Shown: piece by piece, positions 26,009 to 35,224 of the stretch
Layout of the letters: each line of letters starts with the position of its first letter
Numbering within the stretch: position 1 is the first letter of the stretch
Assembly: GCA_947591785.1 (NCBI GenBank)
Contig: CANQDK010000009.1
Span: 1 to 57,930, forward strand
Source of the DNA: an uncultured Clostridia bacterium
GTDB lineage: Bacteria; Bacillota; Clostridia; Christensenellales; UBA1242
Direction of reading: 5' to 3'
DNA: 57,930 bases
The notes under the pieces: generated by a model
The model's input: the letters and a program-made list of their open reading frames with translations, nothing else
The model's database searches: none
Told to the model about the DNA's origin: nothing
Made by a program: the position numbers and the translations under genes

Positions 26009-27169
26009 CTAAAGCACAAAATGTAAAATATCAACAATAACAACAAACCCAAGCAAAACACAAAGCCCAACAAAATGAATTGTGCTTTCAATCTTTCTGT
26101 CAATAGGCTTGCCACGAATCCATTCAATCAAAGTGAAAAGCACATGCGACCCATCTAGTGCTGGAAATGGCAAAATATTGAAGACAGCAAGGTTTGCCGC
26201 AATTAAAGGAATGAAAACCAAAATATAAGACATGCTTTGTTGTGCCATTGTCGCAATGGTTGAAATTGTTGCAATTGTTCCACCAACTTGTGAAATTGGA
26301 ATTTGGAAAGTGATAAGCATCCAAAGACTCTTCAAAACAACCCATGCAAAACCAAAAGCCATTTCAAAAGAACGACAAAAACCTTTCCATGCATTATAAA
26401 CATAAGCCTTTGTTGTTGGAGTTTCACCTTCATCAGATTCAAGTCCAGTGCGTGTGTTTAAGACATCTTTGCCATCATTTGAAACCATTTCTGGAAAAAC
26501 ATAAATTGTCAAGTTTTCTGTTTTTCCGCTTCTTCTTACAGTCATTTTAAAGGAATAAAGGTTTTCTGAAGGAATTTCGTCAACAGTTTTTCCTTCATCA
26601 ATAAAAGCCTGATATTCCTTTTTTGCTTTATTTCTCTCACTATTCACAAGATTGACATAATTTTCGCCAAAAGCAAAATCTATTTCTGTTCCGTTTATGT
26701 GAGTGATAACATCGCCTTTTTTAAATTCATTTACATACACTCCACCATCAGAAATAACATACTCCTGTCCAAAAGATATATCGCGAGTCAATTGAGGAAC
26801 ATCATAACCAATAGTTGAAAGAAGAATCCATGAAAATAAAATTGCTGTCAAGAAATTTGCAGTGACACCAGCAAAAAAGACAATTATTCTTTTCCATGGC
26901 TTTTGATTGTTGAAAGCGTTTTCGTCTTTAGTTTCTTTTTCATCATCTTCACCATAAAAAGCACAATAGCCACCAAGAGGAAAAGCTCGAAAAGAAAATT
27001 TCTCACCAGTTTTTTTGCTTGTTCGAGAAAAAAGTGCAGGACCAAATCCCACAGAGAACTCTGTTATTTTGAATTTTAGGATTTTCCCTGCAATATAATG
27101 CCCAAACTCATGAATAAGCACCATAAAGAGCAAAATCACAACAGCAAGCAAAATGTAAAGAACAATCAT
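26009..27169 (-). CDS. rseP: RIP metalloprotease RseP (site-2 protease)
   Basis: A membrane zinc protease that cuts substrates within the bilayer, typically anti-sigma factors and signal peptides. 386 residues. The active-site HEFGH is at residues 20-24 in the first membrane segment. A PDZ-like domain (about 125-235) contains KGDVITHING. The third-segment motif NILPFPALDG near 332 supplies the metal-binding Asp. The ATG follows AAAGGA. It is downstream of cdsA with dxr, often in between, absent here. Confidence 0.94.
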   Translation of the reverse strand: MIVLYILLAVVILLFMVLIHEFGHYIAGKILKFKITEFSVGFGPALFSRTSKKTGEKFSFRAFPLGGYCAFYGEDDEKETKDENAFNNQKPWKRIIVFFAGVTANFLTAILFSWILLSTIGYDVPQLTRDISFGQEYVISDGGVYVNEFKKGDVITHINGTEIDFAFGENYVNLVNSERNKAKKEYQAFIDEGKTVDEIPSENLYSFKMTVRRSGKTENLTIYVFPEMVSNDGKDVLNTRTGLESDEGETPTTKAYVYNAWKGFCRSFEMAFGFAWVVLKSLWMLITFQIPISQVGGTIATISTIATMAQQSMSYILVFIPLIAANLAVFNILPFPALDGSHVLFTLIEWIRGKPIDRKIESTIHFVGLCVLLGFVVIVDILHFVL

Positions 27170-27240
27170 AACAATCCTTTAAAATTTTTATCGGTCTTTT
27201 GTTTTTTAACACAGAAAAGCAGAAAGACAATCTAAATTCA

Positions 27241-28200
27241 TTACAACAAACAAATCCAAAAAGCAAGCAAAACAAAAGGGGCAACCAAAATGTAACTGTC
27301 AATTCTGTCAAGCATACCCCCATGTCCTGGCAAAATTCTTCCACTATCCTTAACATTTGCACGTCTTTTGATTAAACTTTCAAGAATGTCGCTGACCTGA
27401 GAAACGCATGAGCCAAGAGCAACAACAATCAGATATGCCCAAATAGGAAAGATTCCCAAAAAGCCCTGAAAGGCTTCAATGCATCCAAACACAAGATAAA
27501 TGCAAGCACAAACAAGCACCGCCCAGACAACTCCACCGATAGCACCAGAAATTGTTTTATAAGGACTGATTTTTGGACAAAGTTTTTTTCCTTTAAAGAG
27601 TTGTCCCATAAGCATAGCAAAAGTGTCTGTTATCATTGGAATTAAAATTGCTGTCAATAGCAAGAAAACAGACGGATAGATTCCCATTCCATCAAGTTTC
27701 TCAAGAGGAAGTTCTCCAATATGGTTGACTAATATGAAGAACAAAAACAAGAAAGATGGGTAAACAAGACAAACAAAAGTGTTTAGAGCCTTTTTGAATG
27801 AAAATTTAAATAAACCGTCTTTAATTTTTCTTACAGCAATTTCGTTTAGAGTTTTCTTCTTAAATAGAATGCAATAAAGGAATGAGAATGCAGCAATAAC
27901 AACCATAATTGCTAAGTCAATTAAGATTGTGTAAAGCACCCAAAAAAGATTTTTTGTTGTTTCACAGAAATAAATTCCCAGCAAATTCCCTGCAAAAATA
28001 AAAATAGGAGAAATTGTGACAACCCAATGGAAATGGTATCGTCCAATTTTTATAAAAAGTTTTGACATTTCAAAAACAGCAAAACAAGCAACAATTGTAA
28101 AGAAAACATCAAAAAACAAATCGCTGACATACACTTTCAGCACAAAAAGAAGTGCCAAAGTTAAGACTATCGCAACTGATGTGTAAATTCTTTTGCTCAT
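27241..28200 (-). CDS. cdsA: Phosphatidate cytidylyltransferase CdsA
   Basis: An integral membrane enzyme that makes CDP-diacylglycerol from phosphatidate and CTP. 319 residues with about eight hydrophobic segments. The CDS signature near the C-terminus is complete: VSDILESLIKRRANVKDSGR followed by ILPGHGGMLDRIDS. It overlaps uppS by one base. Confidence 0.94.
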   Translation of the reverse strand: MSKRIYTSVAIVLTLALLFVLKVYVSDLFFDVFFTIVACFAVFEMSKLFIKIGRYHFHWVVTISPIFIFAGNLLGIYFCETTKNLFWVLYTILIDLAIMVVIAAFSFLYCILFKKKTLNEIAVRKIKDGLFKFSFKKALNTFVCLVYPSFLFLFFILVNHIGELPLEKLDGMGIYPSVFLLLTAILIPMITDTFAMLMGQLFKGKKLCPKISPYKTISGAIGGVVWAVLVCACIYLVFGCIEAFQGFLGIFPIWAYLIVVALGSCVSQVSDILESLIKRRANVKDSGRILPGHGGMLDRIDSYILVAPFVLLAFWICLL

Positions 28201-28913
28201 TATTTTCCTCCAAATCGTCTATCTCTTTTCGTATAGGAATTAATTGCCCGATAAAGTGCTTTTTTGTCAAAATCAGGCCAATAAGTTTTTGTGAAATAAA
28301 GTTCACTGTAAGCAAGTTGGAAAAGCATAAAATTTGATAATCGAAGCTCATTGCTAGTGCGAATCAACAAATCAATATCTGGTGATGGAGCAGTATACAA
28401 ATTGGCTTTTAAGTTTTCAACAGTCAACTTTTGTCCACTTTCAAAAACTTTGTTTCCAGCTTGAACAATATCGTCAAGTCCCCCATAATTTAGTGCCAAA
28501 TTCACAACCAAACCTGTGCAATCCTTGGTTTTATTTTGAGCGACAATTATTGCATCTTGCAGTTCTTTTGGGAATTTAGAAATATCTCCAACCGCGACAA
28601 ACTTTATATTTTTATCTAAAAATTTGTCTTCATTTTCTTTAAGAAGATTTTTTGCCACGTCAAAAATATATTCTATTTCTTTTTGCTCTCTTTTCCAATT
28701 TTCAGTTGAAAAGGCAAAGAAGGATGCATACTTAATTTCTTTGATTTCGCACAAATCAAGAATAAGATTTCTCAGTGCGATGCCCCCTTGCTTATGCCCA
28801 ATCATTTTGTTTAAACCCTTTGAAGTTGCCCATCTTCTGTTTCCGTCCATAATGAAAGCAATATGTGTTGGAAACTTCAATGGTTTATTGAATAATCTTT
28901 TATTTTGAAACAT
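28200..28913 (-). CDS. uppS: Undecaprenyl diphosphate synthase (isoprenyl transferase)
   Basis: Condenses isopentenyl diphosphate onto farnesyl diphosphate to make the C55 carrier for peptidoglycan. 237 residues. HIAFIMDGNRRWA near residue 18 holds the catalytic Asp, and GHKQGG, FSTENWKR and the C-terminal DLLIRTSNELRLSNFM are all present. AGGTGA precedes the ATG. It feeds MraY, also encoded in this window. Confidence 0.96.
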   Translation of the reverse strand: MFQNKRLFNKPLKFPTHIAFIMDGNRRWATSKGLNKMIGHKQGGIALRNLILDLCEIKEIKYASFFAFSTENWKREQKEIEYIFDVAKNLLKENEDKFLDKNIKFVAVGDISKFPKELQDAIIVAQNKTKDCTGLVVNLALNYGGLDDIVQAGNKVFESGQKLTVENLKANLYTAPSPDIDLLIRTSNELRLSNFMLFQLAYSELYFTKTYWPDFDKKALYRAINSYTKRDRRFGGK

Positions 28914-29002
28914 TGTTCACCTAAAAAATTTTGTATCGTTCTTTTGTTCAGCTGTTCAGCAACTAAATTATTTCAAAATTTAGTGAAAATCATGCAAGAA
29001 TA

Positions 29003-29569
29003 TCAAACCTTCATGACTTCTTCTTCTTTTTCATCTGCAAGGGCATCGGAATTTGCAACATACTTGTCAATCTCTTTTTGGACTTGTTTTTCATAAGTTG
29101 CATATTCATCTTCGGAAATTGCACTATCTTTTTTTAAATCTTTTAACATATCAAGTGCATCTCTTCGAGCATTACGCATTGTGACTTTTGTTTCTTCACA
29201 AATTTTCTTAACATTCTTAACAATTTCACGGCGTCTTTCTTCTGTAAGCTGTGGGAAAACGAGCCTAATTGTTTTTCCATCATCAGTTGGAGTGATACCA
29301 ATATCAGCTTGAGAAATTGCCTTTTCAACATTCTTTAATTGTGAGCTATCCCAAACACTGATGTTAAGAATTCTTGCTTCACTAACTGTGACAGTTGCCA
29401 TTTGAACAATTGGTGTTGGAACACCATAATATTCAACCATAACCCTGTCAAGAATATGAGGATTTGCACGACCTGCTCTGATAACAAGATATTCATTTTG
29501 TTGATGTTGATATGCCTTTTCCAAATCATCATTCAAGTTCATGAAAATTTCTTCAATCATTTCTTCCAT
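29003..29569 (-). CDS. frr: Ribosome recycling factor
   Basis: Splits post-termination ribosomes with EF-G. 188 residues. RAGRANPHILDRVMVEYYG near 33 and ERRREIVKNVKKICEE near 110 are conserved. A short acidic tail is added. The ATG used is 13 bases after AAGGAG; an ATG three codons on is possible. It has its own promoter. pyrH, the usual upstream neighbour, is not here. Confidence 0.95.
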   Translation of the reverse strand: MEEMIEEIFMNLNDDLEKAYQHQQNEYLVIRAGRANPHILDRVMVEYYGVPTPIVQMATVTVSEARILNISVWDSSQLKNVEKAISQADIGITPTDDGKTIRLVFPQLTEERRREIVKNVKKICEETKVTMRNARRDALDMLKDLKKDSAISEDEYATYEKQVQKEIDKYVANSDALADEKEEEVMKV

Positions 29570-29595
29570 TTTATCTATAAAACTCCTTATATGTT

Positions 29596-29624
29596 ATAAT
29601 AACATATTAGATTACAATTTGCAA
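29596..29624 (-). promoter_or_regulatory. Promoter of frr
   Basis: Minus-strand TTGCAA and TATTAT are 17 bases apart, just upstream of the frr ribosome binding site and right after a terminator. Confidence 0.45.
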
Positions 29625-29635
29625 ACAAAATTACA

Positions 29636-29663
29636 AAAGAAAAAACAGCAATTTTGCTGTTTT
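29636..29663 (-). terminator. Intrinsic terminator after the P-loop protein gene
   Basis: AAAACAGCAAAATTGCTGTTTTTT folds into an A-rich stem with a T run on the minus strand, about 65 bases past the stop at 29730. Confidence 0.7.
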
Positions 29664-29729
29664 AAGTCGTCTAAACGATTATAAATTAAAAAAATCAAAG
29701 TTATGTAGATTTAAAAATAATTAAAATAA

Positions 29730-30308
29730 CTATTTTGTCAACTCATCAACAATATTATGGGCAACACCATTCAAAACTTGCTTGTAATCACAACTTTTTG
29801 CTTCTTTCAAAGACATTTCTTTACCATTTGGCTTTGAAAGAGTTATAACAGTTCTGTCAGCAATTTCAAAATGTGCCGAAGAATGCATATCAAAATCTAA
29901 AGATTTTTTCATAAAACTCATTGCTTGCCTTTCTGTTGATTTATCTAAACCATAAGAAGGAAGCAATTTTTTATATTCAAAAATCAAGAAATCTTTGGAA
30001 AGTTTTAAGTTAGACAAAGGACAAAGTTGATATACAATTGTCTGCCCCTTTTCTTTTAAAAGAAATTTAAGAGTTCCAATTTCATTCATTGAAAAATCAC
30101 TAATGAAATTGCTTGGAAAATCAACCACACAATTTTTGTCAACATTCGCATTAACTTCTGTCAAAATATCTTTTTTTGTCATTTTAAATTTGTATTTATC
30201 TCTGACAATTTTGTCAAAATCAACAAGCTTATAGCCTAAATCATCTGCAACACGTGCTGACACAATGCTTTTTCCAACAAGTGATGCTCCAACAAAACCA
30301 ACAATCAT
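29730..30308 (-). CDS. P-loop kinase-like protein of unknown substrate
   Basis: 192 residues starting MIVGFVGASLVGKSIVSARV, with a Walker A motif GASLVGKS. The first 40 residues look like shikimate/cytidylate/dephospho-CoA-type kinases (LVDFDKIVRDKY). I see no clear lid or substrate motif and cannot name the reaction. The later FEIADRTVITL and a Lys/Asp-rich C-terminal helix are unassigned. AAAGGAGT precedes the ATG at 30308. It is bracketed by terminators, between tsf and frr, where Bacillus has pyrH. It does not resemble PyrH (amino-acid kinase fold). Confidence 0.7.
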   Translation of the reverse strand: MIVGFVGASLVGKSIVSARVADDLGYKLVDFDKIVRDKYKFKMTKKDILTEVNANVDKNCVVDFPSNFISDFSMNEIGTLKFLLKEKGQTIVYQLCPLSNLKLSKDFLIFEYKKLLPSYGLDKSTERQAMSFMKKSLDFDMHSSAHFEIADRTVITLSKPNGKEMSLKEAKSCDYKQVLNGVAHNIVDELTK

Positions 30309-30396
30309 ATTTATACTCCTTTGAAAAAGTATAACACAGTGAAAGTCATGTGTCAATATCAAAATTAAAAAAATGTTTATAATTCCAATTCAAAAC

Positions 30397-30430
30397 AAAA
30401 AAATCACACCAAAATGGTGTGATTTTTTTG
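30397..30430. terminator. Strong bidirectional terminator
   Basis: AAATCACACC and GGTGTGATTT pair with a four-base loop and are flanked by A and T runs on both strands. It ends the rpsB-tsf transcript, whose last stop is about 145 bases upstream on the minus strand. Confidence 0.85.
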
Positions 30431-30574
30431 TTTTAATTAAATTCTTCTGCAACAACCTAACATCGCAGAAAAGCATGTAAAATTTCTTGCTTAATCCAAT
30501 TTTGCTTTGGTGCAAAATGAAGTTTTATCATCACTCAATCACTTACATTCAGCAAGCAGAGTTTAGCAAAAATA

Positions 30575-31228
30575 TTACTTTCCAGCCATTTGTTTTGCAA
30601 CTTCTTCTGCCAAGTTGTCATTTCTTTTTTCAAGCCCTTCACCAAGTTCGTAACGAACAAATCTTCTAATTGAAAGTTTTTCACCAATTCTAAGAGTTGC
30701 TTCTGTCAAAAGGTCTTTTATTGTTATGTCTGGATTTTTAACGAAATGTTGATTTAAAAGACAAACATCTTCATAATATTTTTTAATTCTTCCTTCAATC
30801 ATCTTGTCAACAATGTTTGCAGGTTTTCCTTCGTTGATTGCTTGAACACGTAAAATTTCTTTTTCAGCTTCAAGTTCACTTGGGTTAACATCAGCTTCAT
30901 TGACATATTTAGGGTTTGCAGCTGCAATGTGCATTGCAATATCTTTTACAAGAGCTTGGAAATCATCGCTCTTTGCAACAAAGTCTGTTTCACAATTAAC
31001 TTCAACAAGAACACCAATTTTTCCGCCCATGTGAATATAACTTGCAACCATACCTTCGCTTGCAATTCTGCCTTGTTTTTTATCGACAGCTTTAAGTCCA
31101 CGTTCTCTTAAAAGAACAATAGCTTTTTCAAAATCTCCATTTGCATCAGTAAGTGCTTTTTTGCACTCCATCATTCCAACGCCCGTCTGTGCACGTAATT
31201 TTGCAACATCTTGTGCTGTGAAACTCAT
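30575..31228 (-). CDS. tsf: Elongation factor Ts
   Basis: The guanine-nucleotide exchange factor for EF-Tu. 217 residues, a short form like those of Thermus and some Bacillota. The N-terminal UBA-like domain has [17 protein letters not shown], followed by [16 protein letters not shown] near 80. The C-terminal part ends [17 protein letters not shown]. The ATG at 31228 follows AAGGAG. Upstream in-frame ATGs have no such site. It is downstream of rpsB by about 170 bases. Confidence 0.96.
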   Translation of the reverse strand: MSFTAQDVAKLRAQTGVGMMECKKALTDANGDFEKAIVLLRERGLKAVDKKQGRIASEGMVASYIHMGGKIGVLVEVNCETDFVAKSDDFQALVKDIAMHIAAANPKYVNEADVNPSELEAEKEILRVQAINEGKPANIVDKMIEGRIKKYYEDVCLLNQHFVKNPDITIKDLLTEATLRIGEKLSIRRFVRYELGEGLEKRNDNLAEEVAKQMAGK

Positions 31229-31396
31229 AATTTTATTCTCCTTTTTAATTAAAATCATAATTTTTCTAAAAAGATTAGACAAACAAATAATTAGATAAAT
31301 GTTATATAAATATAACTTATTTTCATATTATATTGTGAATTAACAAGCATTTTAAAATTTTCACTTTTTCAAAATGCTTGCTGTTCCACAATTAAA

Positions 31397-32353
31397 TTAT
31401 TCTGTTTTCTGTTCTTCTTTTGTTTTTGGTGCTTTACGAACAGACTTTTCTGATGCATCAGATTTTTCTTCAGACTTAACTTCTTCAGTTTCTGTCTTAG
31501 ATTCATCTTCTTTCTTTACTGCAGGTTTTCTTTTCATAGGTTTCTTTGCGGAAGACTTAACTTCTTCGCCAGCTTCAGCAAGTTCAACACTTGGTTTAGC
31601 TGAACCCAAAAGGCTTTCAAGGTCAACAGCTTCTTCTGTTGCAGATTCTTCATCTGTTTTCTTCATGGAAACGCCTTCGCGTGCTTCAATAACAGCATCA
31701 GCGATTGCACTTGCAATAAGTTTAACTGAACGAATTGCATCATCATTTCCTGGAATAACAAAATCAACTCCACTTGGATCACAGTTTGTGTCAACAAGGC
31801 TGACAACTGGAATTCCAAGAATTTTTGCTTCATGAACGCAAATCTTTTCATTTGTTGGGTCAACAACAAAGATTATTCCTGGAAGTTCTCTCATTTCTTT
31901 GATTCCGCCAAGATTTTTTTCAAGTTTGTCACGTTCTTGTTTAAGAAGTGCAACTTCTTTCTTAGGCAACAAATCAAATTCTCCAACTTTTTCCATTTGG
32001 TTTAATTTGTTGAGTCTTTCAATTCTGTTGCGAATTGTTTTGAAGTTTGTCAAAGTTCCACCCAACCAACGAGTGTTGACATAGAACATTCCACATCTTT
32101 CTGCTTCTTCCTTAATTGCTTCTTGAGCTTGTTTTTTTGTTCCAACGAAAAGAACATTCTTTCCTGTTGCAACAACATCACGAACAAAAGTGTAAGCTTT
32201 GTCCACCTGTTCACTTGTAACTTCCAGATTGATGATATGAATATCATTTCTTGCAGTGAAAATGTATTTTTTCATCTTAGGATTCCACTTTCTTGTTTGA
32301 TGACCGAAGTGAACCCCTGCTTCCAAAAGTTGTTTCATTGAAATAACTGACAT
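31397..32353 (-). CDS. rpsB: 30S ribosomal protein S2 with long acidic-basic tail
   Basis: The core (about 1-225) is a normal S2: [42 protein letters not shown], and ending near [13 protein letters not shown]. It is followed by roughly 90 residues rich in Lys, Glu and Ser that are low-complexity and probably disordered, making 318 residues against about 235-260 in most Bacillota. The ATG at 32353 follows AGGAGG. The leader is long (about 190 bases). Confidence 0.96.
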   Translation of the reverse strand: MSVISMKQLLEAGVHFGHQTRKWNPKMKKYIFTARNDIHIINLEVTSEQVDKAYTFVRDVVATGKNVLFVGTKKQAQEAIKEEAERCGMFYVNTRWLGGTLTNFKTIRNRIERLNKLNQMEKVGEFDLLPKKEVALLKQERDKLEKNLGGIKEMRELPGIIFVVDPTNEKICVHEAKILGIPVVSLVDTNCDPSGVDFVIPGNDDAIRSVKLIASAIADAVIEAREGVSMKKTDEESATEEAVDLESLLGSAKPSVELAEAGEEVKSSAKKPMKRKPAVKKEDESKTETEEVKSEEKSDASEKSVRKAPKTKEEQKTE

Positions 32354-32545
32354 AATTTCCCTCCTGTTTTTAATTTCTTCCTTGAAGTATTCTCTTGACA
32401 ACAACCCAAGACATTAGAACAAAAATCTAAAAATCTTTGACATAACTGAAAATTCGAGTGTGAGAAAATCAAATTATCCAAGTCAGTTATGCGTTCAGGC
32501 AACAGCGTCAAAATGCCCCTCAAGTGATTTTTTGTCTTCAATGAC
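32354..32545 (-). promoter_or_regulatory. Long rpsB 5' leader, candidate S2-binding regulator
   Basis: About 190 bases lie between the promoter and rpsB. They are richer in G+C than the surrounding spacers and contain complementary pieces such as CTTG...CAAG and CAGTTATG with its near repeat CATAACTG. Structured rpsB leaders are known in Bacillota and Proteobacteria. The consensus was not checked. Confidence 0.4.
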
Positions 32546-32551
32546 TGGATT

Positions 32552-32580
32552 AGTTTAGCATAATGAAAAACAAAAATCAA
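32552..32580 (-). promoter_or_regulatory. Promoter of rpsB-tsf
   Basis: Minus-strand TTGATT and TAAACT are 17 bases apart, the same hexamers as at efp. Confidence 0.5.
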
Positions 32581-32748
32581 GTTTTTTGACAAAATTTTTA
32601 TTTTTATTTAAAACATTTTTTGAAAATTATATTTAAAACTAGAACAAATAATTTTCAACATCTTTTTAACAAATACGAAATCATCTATATGTAATATTTA
32701 TTATTAATAAAGTTTTAAACTTTGAACCAACTATTGCAAAAAAACATA

Positions 32749-32777
32749 TTGACAATTAATGAAAAATTTGTTAAAAT
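32749..32777 (+). promoter_or_regulatory. Strong promoter of the orphan coiled-coil gene
   Basis: TTGACA and TAAAAT are 17 bases apart, close to the sigma-A consensus, about 37 bases before the start codon. Confidence 0.65.
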
Positions 32778-32814
32778 AGAAAAACAATAAAGCAAATTTT
32801 CACGGAGAAACACA

Positions 32815-33639
32815 ATGAAGTTATATGATTTATTATTAAAAATTAAAGAGGAAGAAACAGAAAATAGTAGAAGAACCATACAAGCAATTCATGACTTGAA
32901 TGAACTTTATACCAAAACCAATAATATGTTTGAAAGAATTGAAAAGGCATTTAAAAATGGAGATATTTCCGAAGAAGAATACAGGATTCAAAAGAATGCT
33001 TATATCAAGAAATCTGAAGAAAAAGTAAAAGAGCAAGAAAAAGTTTTTCATAAAACATCAAAAAAATATGCAGATATGTTGACATCACTTTATAATTGCA
33101 GAGCCTTTATCAGCAATAATATGCTCCTTGAACTTTTAAAAACTTCAACAGGAAAAGATTGGATAATTGAAGAAAAAATTAATCCTGGAAAATATGGTGG
33201 AGGAGTTTTTGTTCCTGCCTCAATTGACTTAAGATTGAAAAATGAAGATGGAGAAAATTATCCACTTCAAGGAAAGGGCTATGGAAATGACTTAGAACAA
33301 GCTCGACAACATCTGAGAAATATAAATTGGTTTCAAGAGTTCATTCAAGCAAGAGAATTCAATGGAAATTTATGCTATGCTGAACATTGTGGATTAGCAA
33401 TTCCAAAACCAGTTGTAAAAGCCTTATTAAATTTCTTTAAAAAAGTTGATGTTGATGAAAACAATCTTGAAAATCTTTCTTTTGAAAGCAAAAAAGATAA
33501 AGATATTGATAAAAAAGAAGAATTTCTTAAACCTCACAACCTTTATTATAGGTTTATGAAAGATAAAAAAACAAAAGAATTATCTGAAAAAACAACAAAA
33601 TTTTTTAACACAAATGATAATGGAAAAGAAAAAAAATAA
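32815..33639 (+). CDS. Unrecognised protein, coiled-coil N-terminus plus unknown domain
   Basis: 274 residues, family not recognised. Residues 1-95 are highly charged and helical, probably coiled coil, and include GDISEEEYRIQKNAYIKK, which resembles a SHOCT-type helix pair. About 105-205 looks like a compact domain with WIIEEKINPGKYGGGVFVP, NWFQEFIQAREFNGNLCYAE and HCGLAIPKPVVKALLNFFKK. The tail is Lys/Asp-rich. No signal peptide or membrane segment. It has its own strong promoter, GGAG before the ATG, and a terminator, so it is a true single gene. Codon and base use look like the neighbours. Confidence 0.75.
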   Translation: MKLYDLLLKIKEEETENSRRTIQAIHDLNELYTKTNNMFERIEKAFKNGDISEEEYRIQKNAYIKKSEEKVKEQEKVFHKTSKKYADMLTSLYNCRAFISNNMLLELLKTSTGKDWIIEEKINPGKYGGGVFVPASIDLRLKNEDGENYPLQGKGYGNDLEQARQHLRNINWFQEFIQAREFNGNLCYAEHCGLAIPKPVVKALLNFFKKVDVDENNLENLSFESKKDKDIDKKEEFLKPHNLYYRFMKDKKTKELSEKTTKFFNTNDNGKEKK

Positions 33640-33781
33640 AGTATTTTATAAATTATGTTTAAAATCTTAATCTTAAAATAAAAAATTAAAATCCTTAAAT
33701 AAAAATCTTAATTGGATATTACTAAATTTTGTATTAAAAATTTAAAATAAAATCAAAATTAATTTAATTTATTAAAATAAA

Positions 33782-33810
33782 AAATAGCAGAAAAATCTGC
33801 TATTTTTTTT
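33782..33810. terminator. Bidirectional terminator
   Basis: AAATAGCAGA and TCTGCTATTT form a near-perfect stem flanked by A and T runs, between two convergent genes. Confidence 0.85.
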
Positions 33811-33862
33811 AATTCTTATATTTTATTAAAAATTTCTATTTTTTTATATTTTTTGAACATTT

Positions 33863-35038
33863 TTATTTCATAAATATTGTCAAAAACATTCCACTTGCAA
33901 CTCCAATGAAATATTGCAGAAACAATATTGCCAAATTTTGGAGTGCTTTTTTCTTGTTCTTACTCCATAAAATGACAAGTCCAACACCTGCCCCAGCCGT
34001 CAATCCTGCAACAAGTGCTGGAAAGGATAAAATTGGTCCTGCAACACTCGCACCTATATAAAGTTCGACAAGCAAAACAGACGATGCACAATTTGGAATA
34101 AGTCCAATCAAACTTGCAAGCAAAATTTGAATATAAACATTTGTGCTTAACAGATTTTTAACAGCATCAACTCCGCCATAAAAATTTACTGTTGAAATGA
34201 TAAAATTTAAAATAAATGTTGCAACAAAAATATAAATCAAAATGCTAAAAGTATGCAAAAATGCATCTAAGAAAACATTATTGACGCAACACTCACCATT
34301 CTCGTGTCCGCACTCATCATCACAACTATCTGTGTGAATATGTCCACATGTATGATGTGTGTGTATATGCTGTTCACCATCATGATGATGTTTTTCAAAA
34401 TGATTTTCTTCAATTTCTTGTCCTAAATTTTTACCTGTTTTATTTGTTTTCTCAGAATTATTTTTTTCTAAATTTTTGTTATCATTTTCTTGAAAAATTG
34501 TTTTATTTTCATAAAATTGCAATTTTTTTTCAGTTTTTAAGTCATTTTTTAATAAAATTTCATCATTTTTTGAATTTTTAACATTTTGAGAATTTTGCAA
34601 TTTTTTTGTTTCTAATTTTGAATAACCCGTCAAACAAATGTCAATTAAACACCCCCAAAAAACAGCCAAAGCAACTTTTATTGCAATCAAAATTAGAAGG
34701 TCAACAATTTTTTCTGGATTTGAAATCATAATTGGAATTGCTTCATCTGAGGTTGCAACAAACACAGCAATTAATGTGCCAAGTGTCACAGATTTTTGAG
34801 AATAGAAATCTGCAATCACTGATGAAAATCCACATTGTGGAATACAACCCAAAAATGCTCCAAAAAGCACTCCTGTTTTATTTTTTCTGAGAAGTAATTT
34901 TGAGAATTTATGAGTATGGTCATGTGACAAGAAAGACACTAAAAGATATGACAAAAAAAGAATGGGCAGAACCTTCAAACTGTCCACAACTGCATCATAA
35001 AGACTTTCAACAAAAATCTGTTCCAATATCCACCCCAA
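33863..35038 (-). CDS. Putative heavy-metal/manganese exporter (ArsP_2-like) with His-rich loop
   Basis: A polytopic membrane protein of 391 residues resembling the 10-TM putative metal exporter family. Two halves carry matching motifs: GAFLGCIPQCGFSSVIADFY near residue 56 and ASLIGLIPNCASSVLLVELY near 306. Between them is a soluble loop (about 145-250), Asn/Lys-rich and then dense in His and Cys (HHHDGEQHIHTHHTCGHIH and CDDECGHENGECC), likely binding metal. The start is TTG: either at 35038 or at 35026, which follows GGGGTGG. The transported ion is not determined. Confidence 0.75.
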   Translation of the reverse strand: MGWILEQIFVESLYDAVVDSLKVLPILFLSYLLVSFLSHDHTHKFSKLLLRKNKTGVLFGAFLGCIPQCGFSSVIADFYSQKSVTLGTLIAVFVATSDEAIPIMISNPEKIVDLLILIAIKVALAVFWGCLIDICLTGYSKLETKKLQNSQNVKNSKNDEILLKNDLKTEKKLQFYENKTIFQENDNKNLEKNNSEKTNKTGKNLGQEIEENHFEKHHHDGEQHIHTHHTCGHIHTDSCDDECGHENGECCVNNVFLDAFLHTFSILIYIFVATFILNFIISTVNFYGGVDAVKNLLSTNVYIQILLASLIGLIPNCASSVLLVELYIGASVAGPILSFPALVAGLTAGAGVGLVILWSKNKKKALQNLAILFLQYFIGVASGMFLTIFMK

Positions 35039-35070
35039 TTTTAACTTTTTAGATTATCATTTTGATTATT

Positions 35071-35099
35071 ATTATAGCATATTTGATTTCCTATTACAA
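35071..35099 (-). promoter_or_regulatory. Promoter of the exporter gene
   Basis: Minus-strand TTGTAA and TATAAT are 17 bases apart, giving a leader of about 25-30 bases. Confidence 0.55.
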
Positions 35100-35154
35100 G
35101 AGATATTTGTTAATTTTGCTTAACTATATACAAAATTATTATAATATAAATTTC

Positions 35155-35184
35155 TTGACATTAGTTGCAAAATTATGATAAAAT
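35155..35184 (+). promoter_or_regulatory. Promoter of the ABC transporter gene
   Basis: TTGACA and TAAAAT are 18 bases apart. A small palindrome TGCATAATGCA directly follows the -10 box and could be an operator. Confidence 0.5.
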
Positions 35185-35224
35185 GCATAATGCAATATAT
35201 TGAATGATTTATAGAAGGTGTTTT

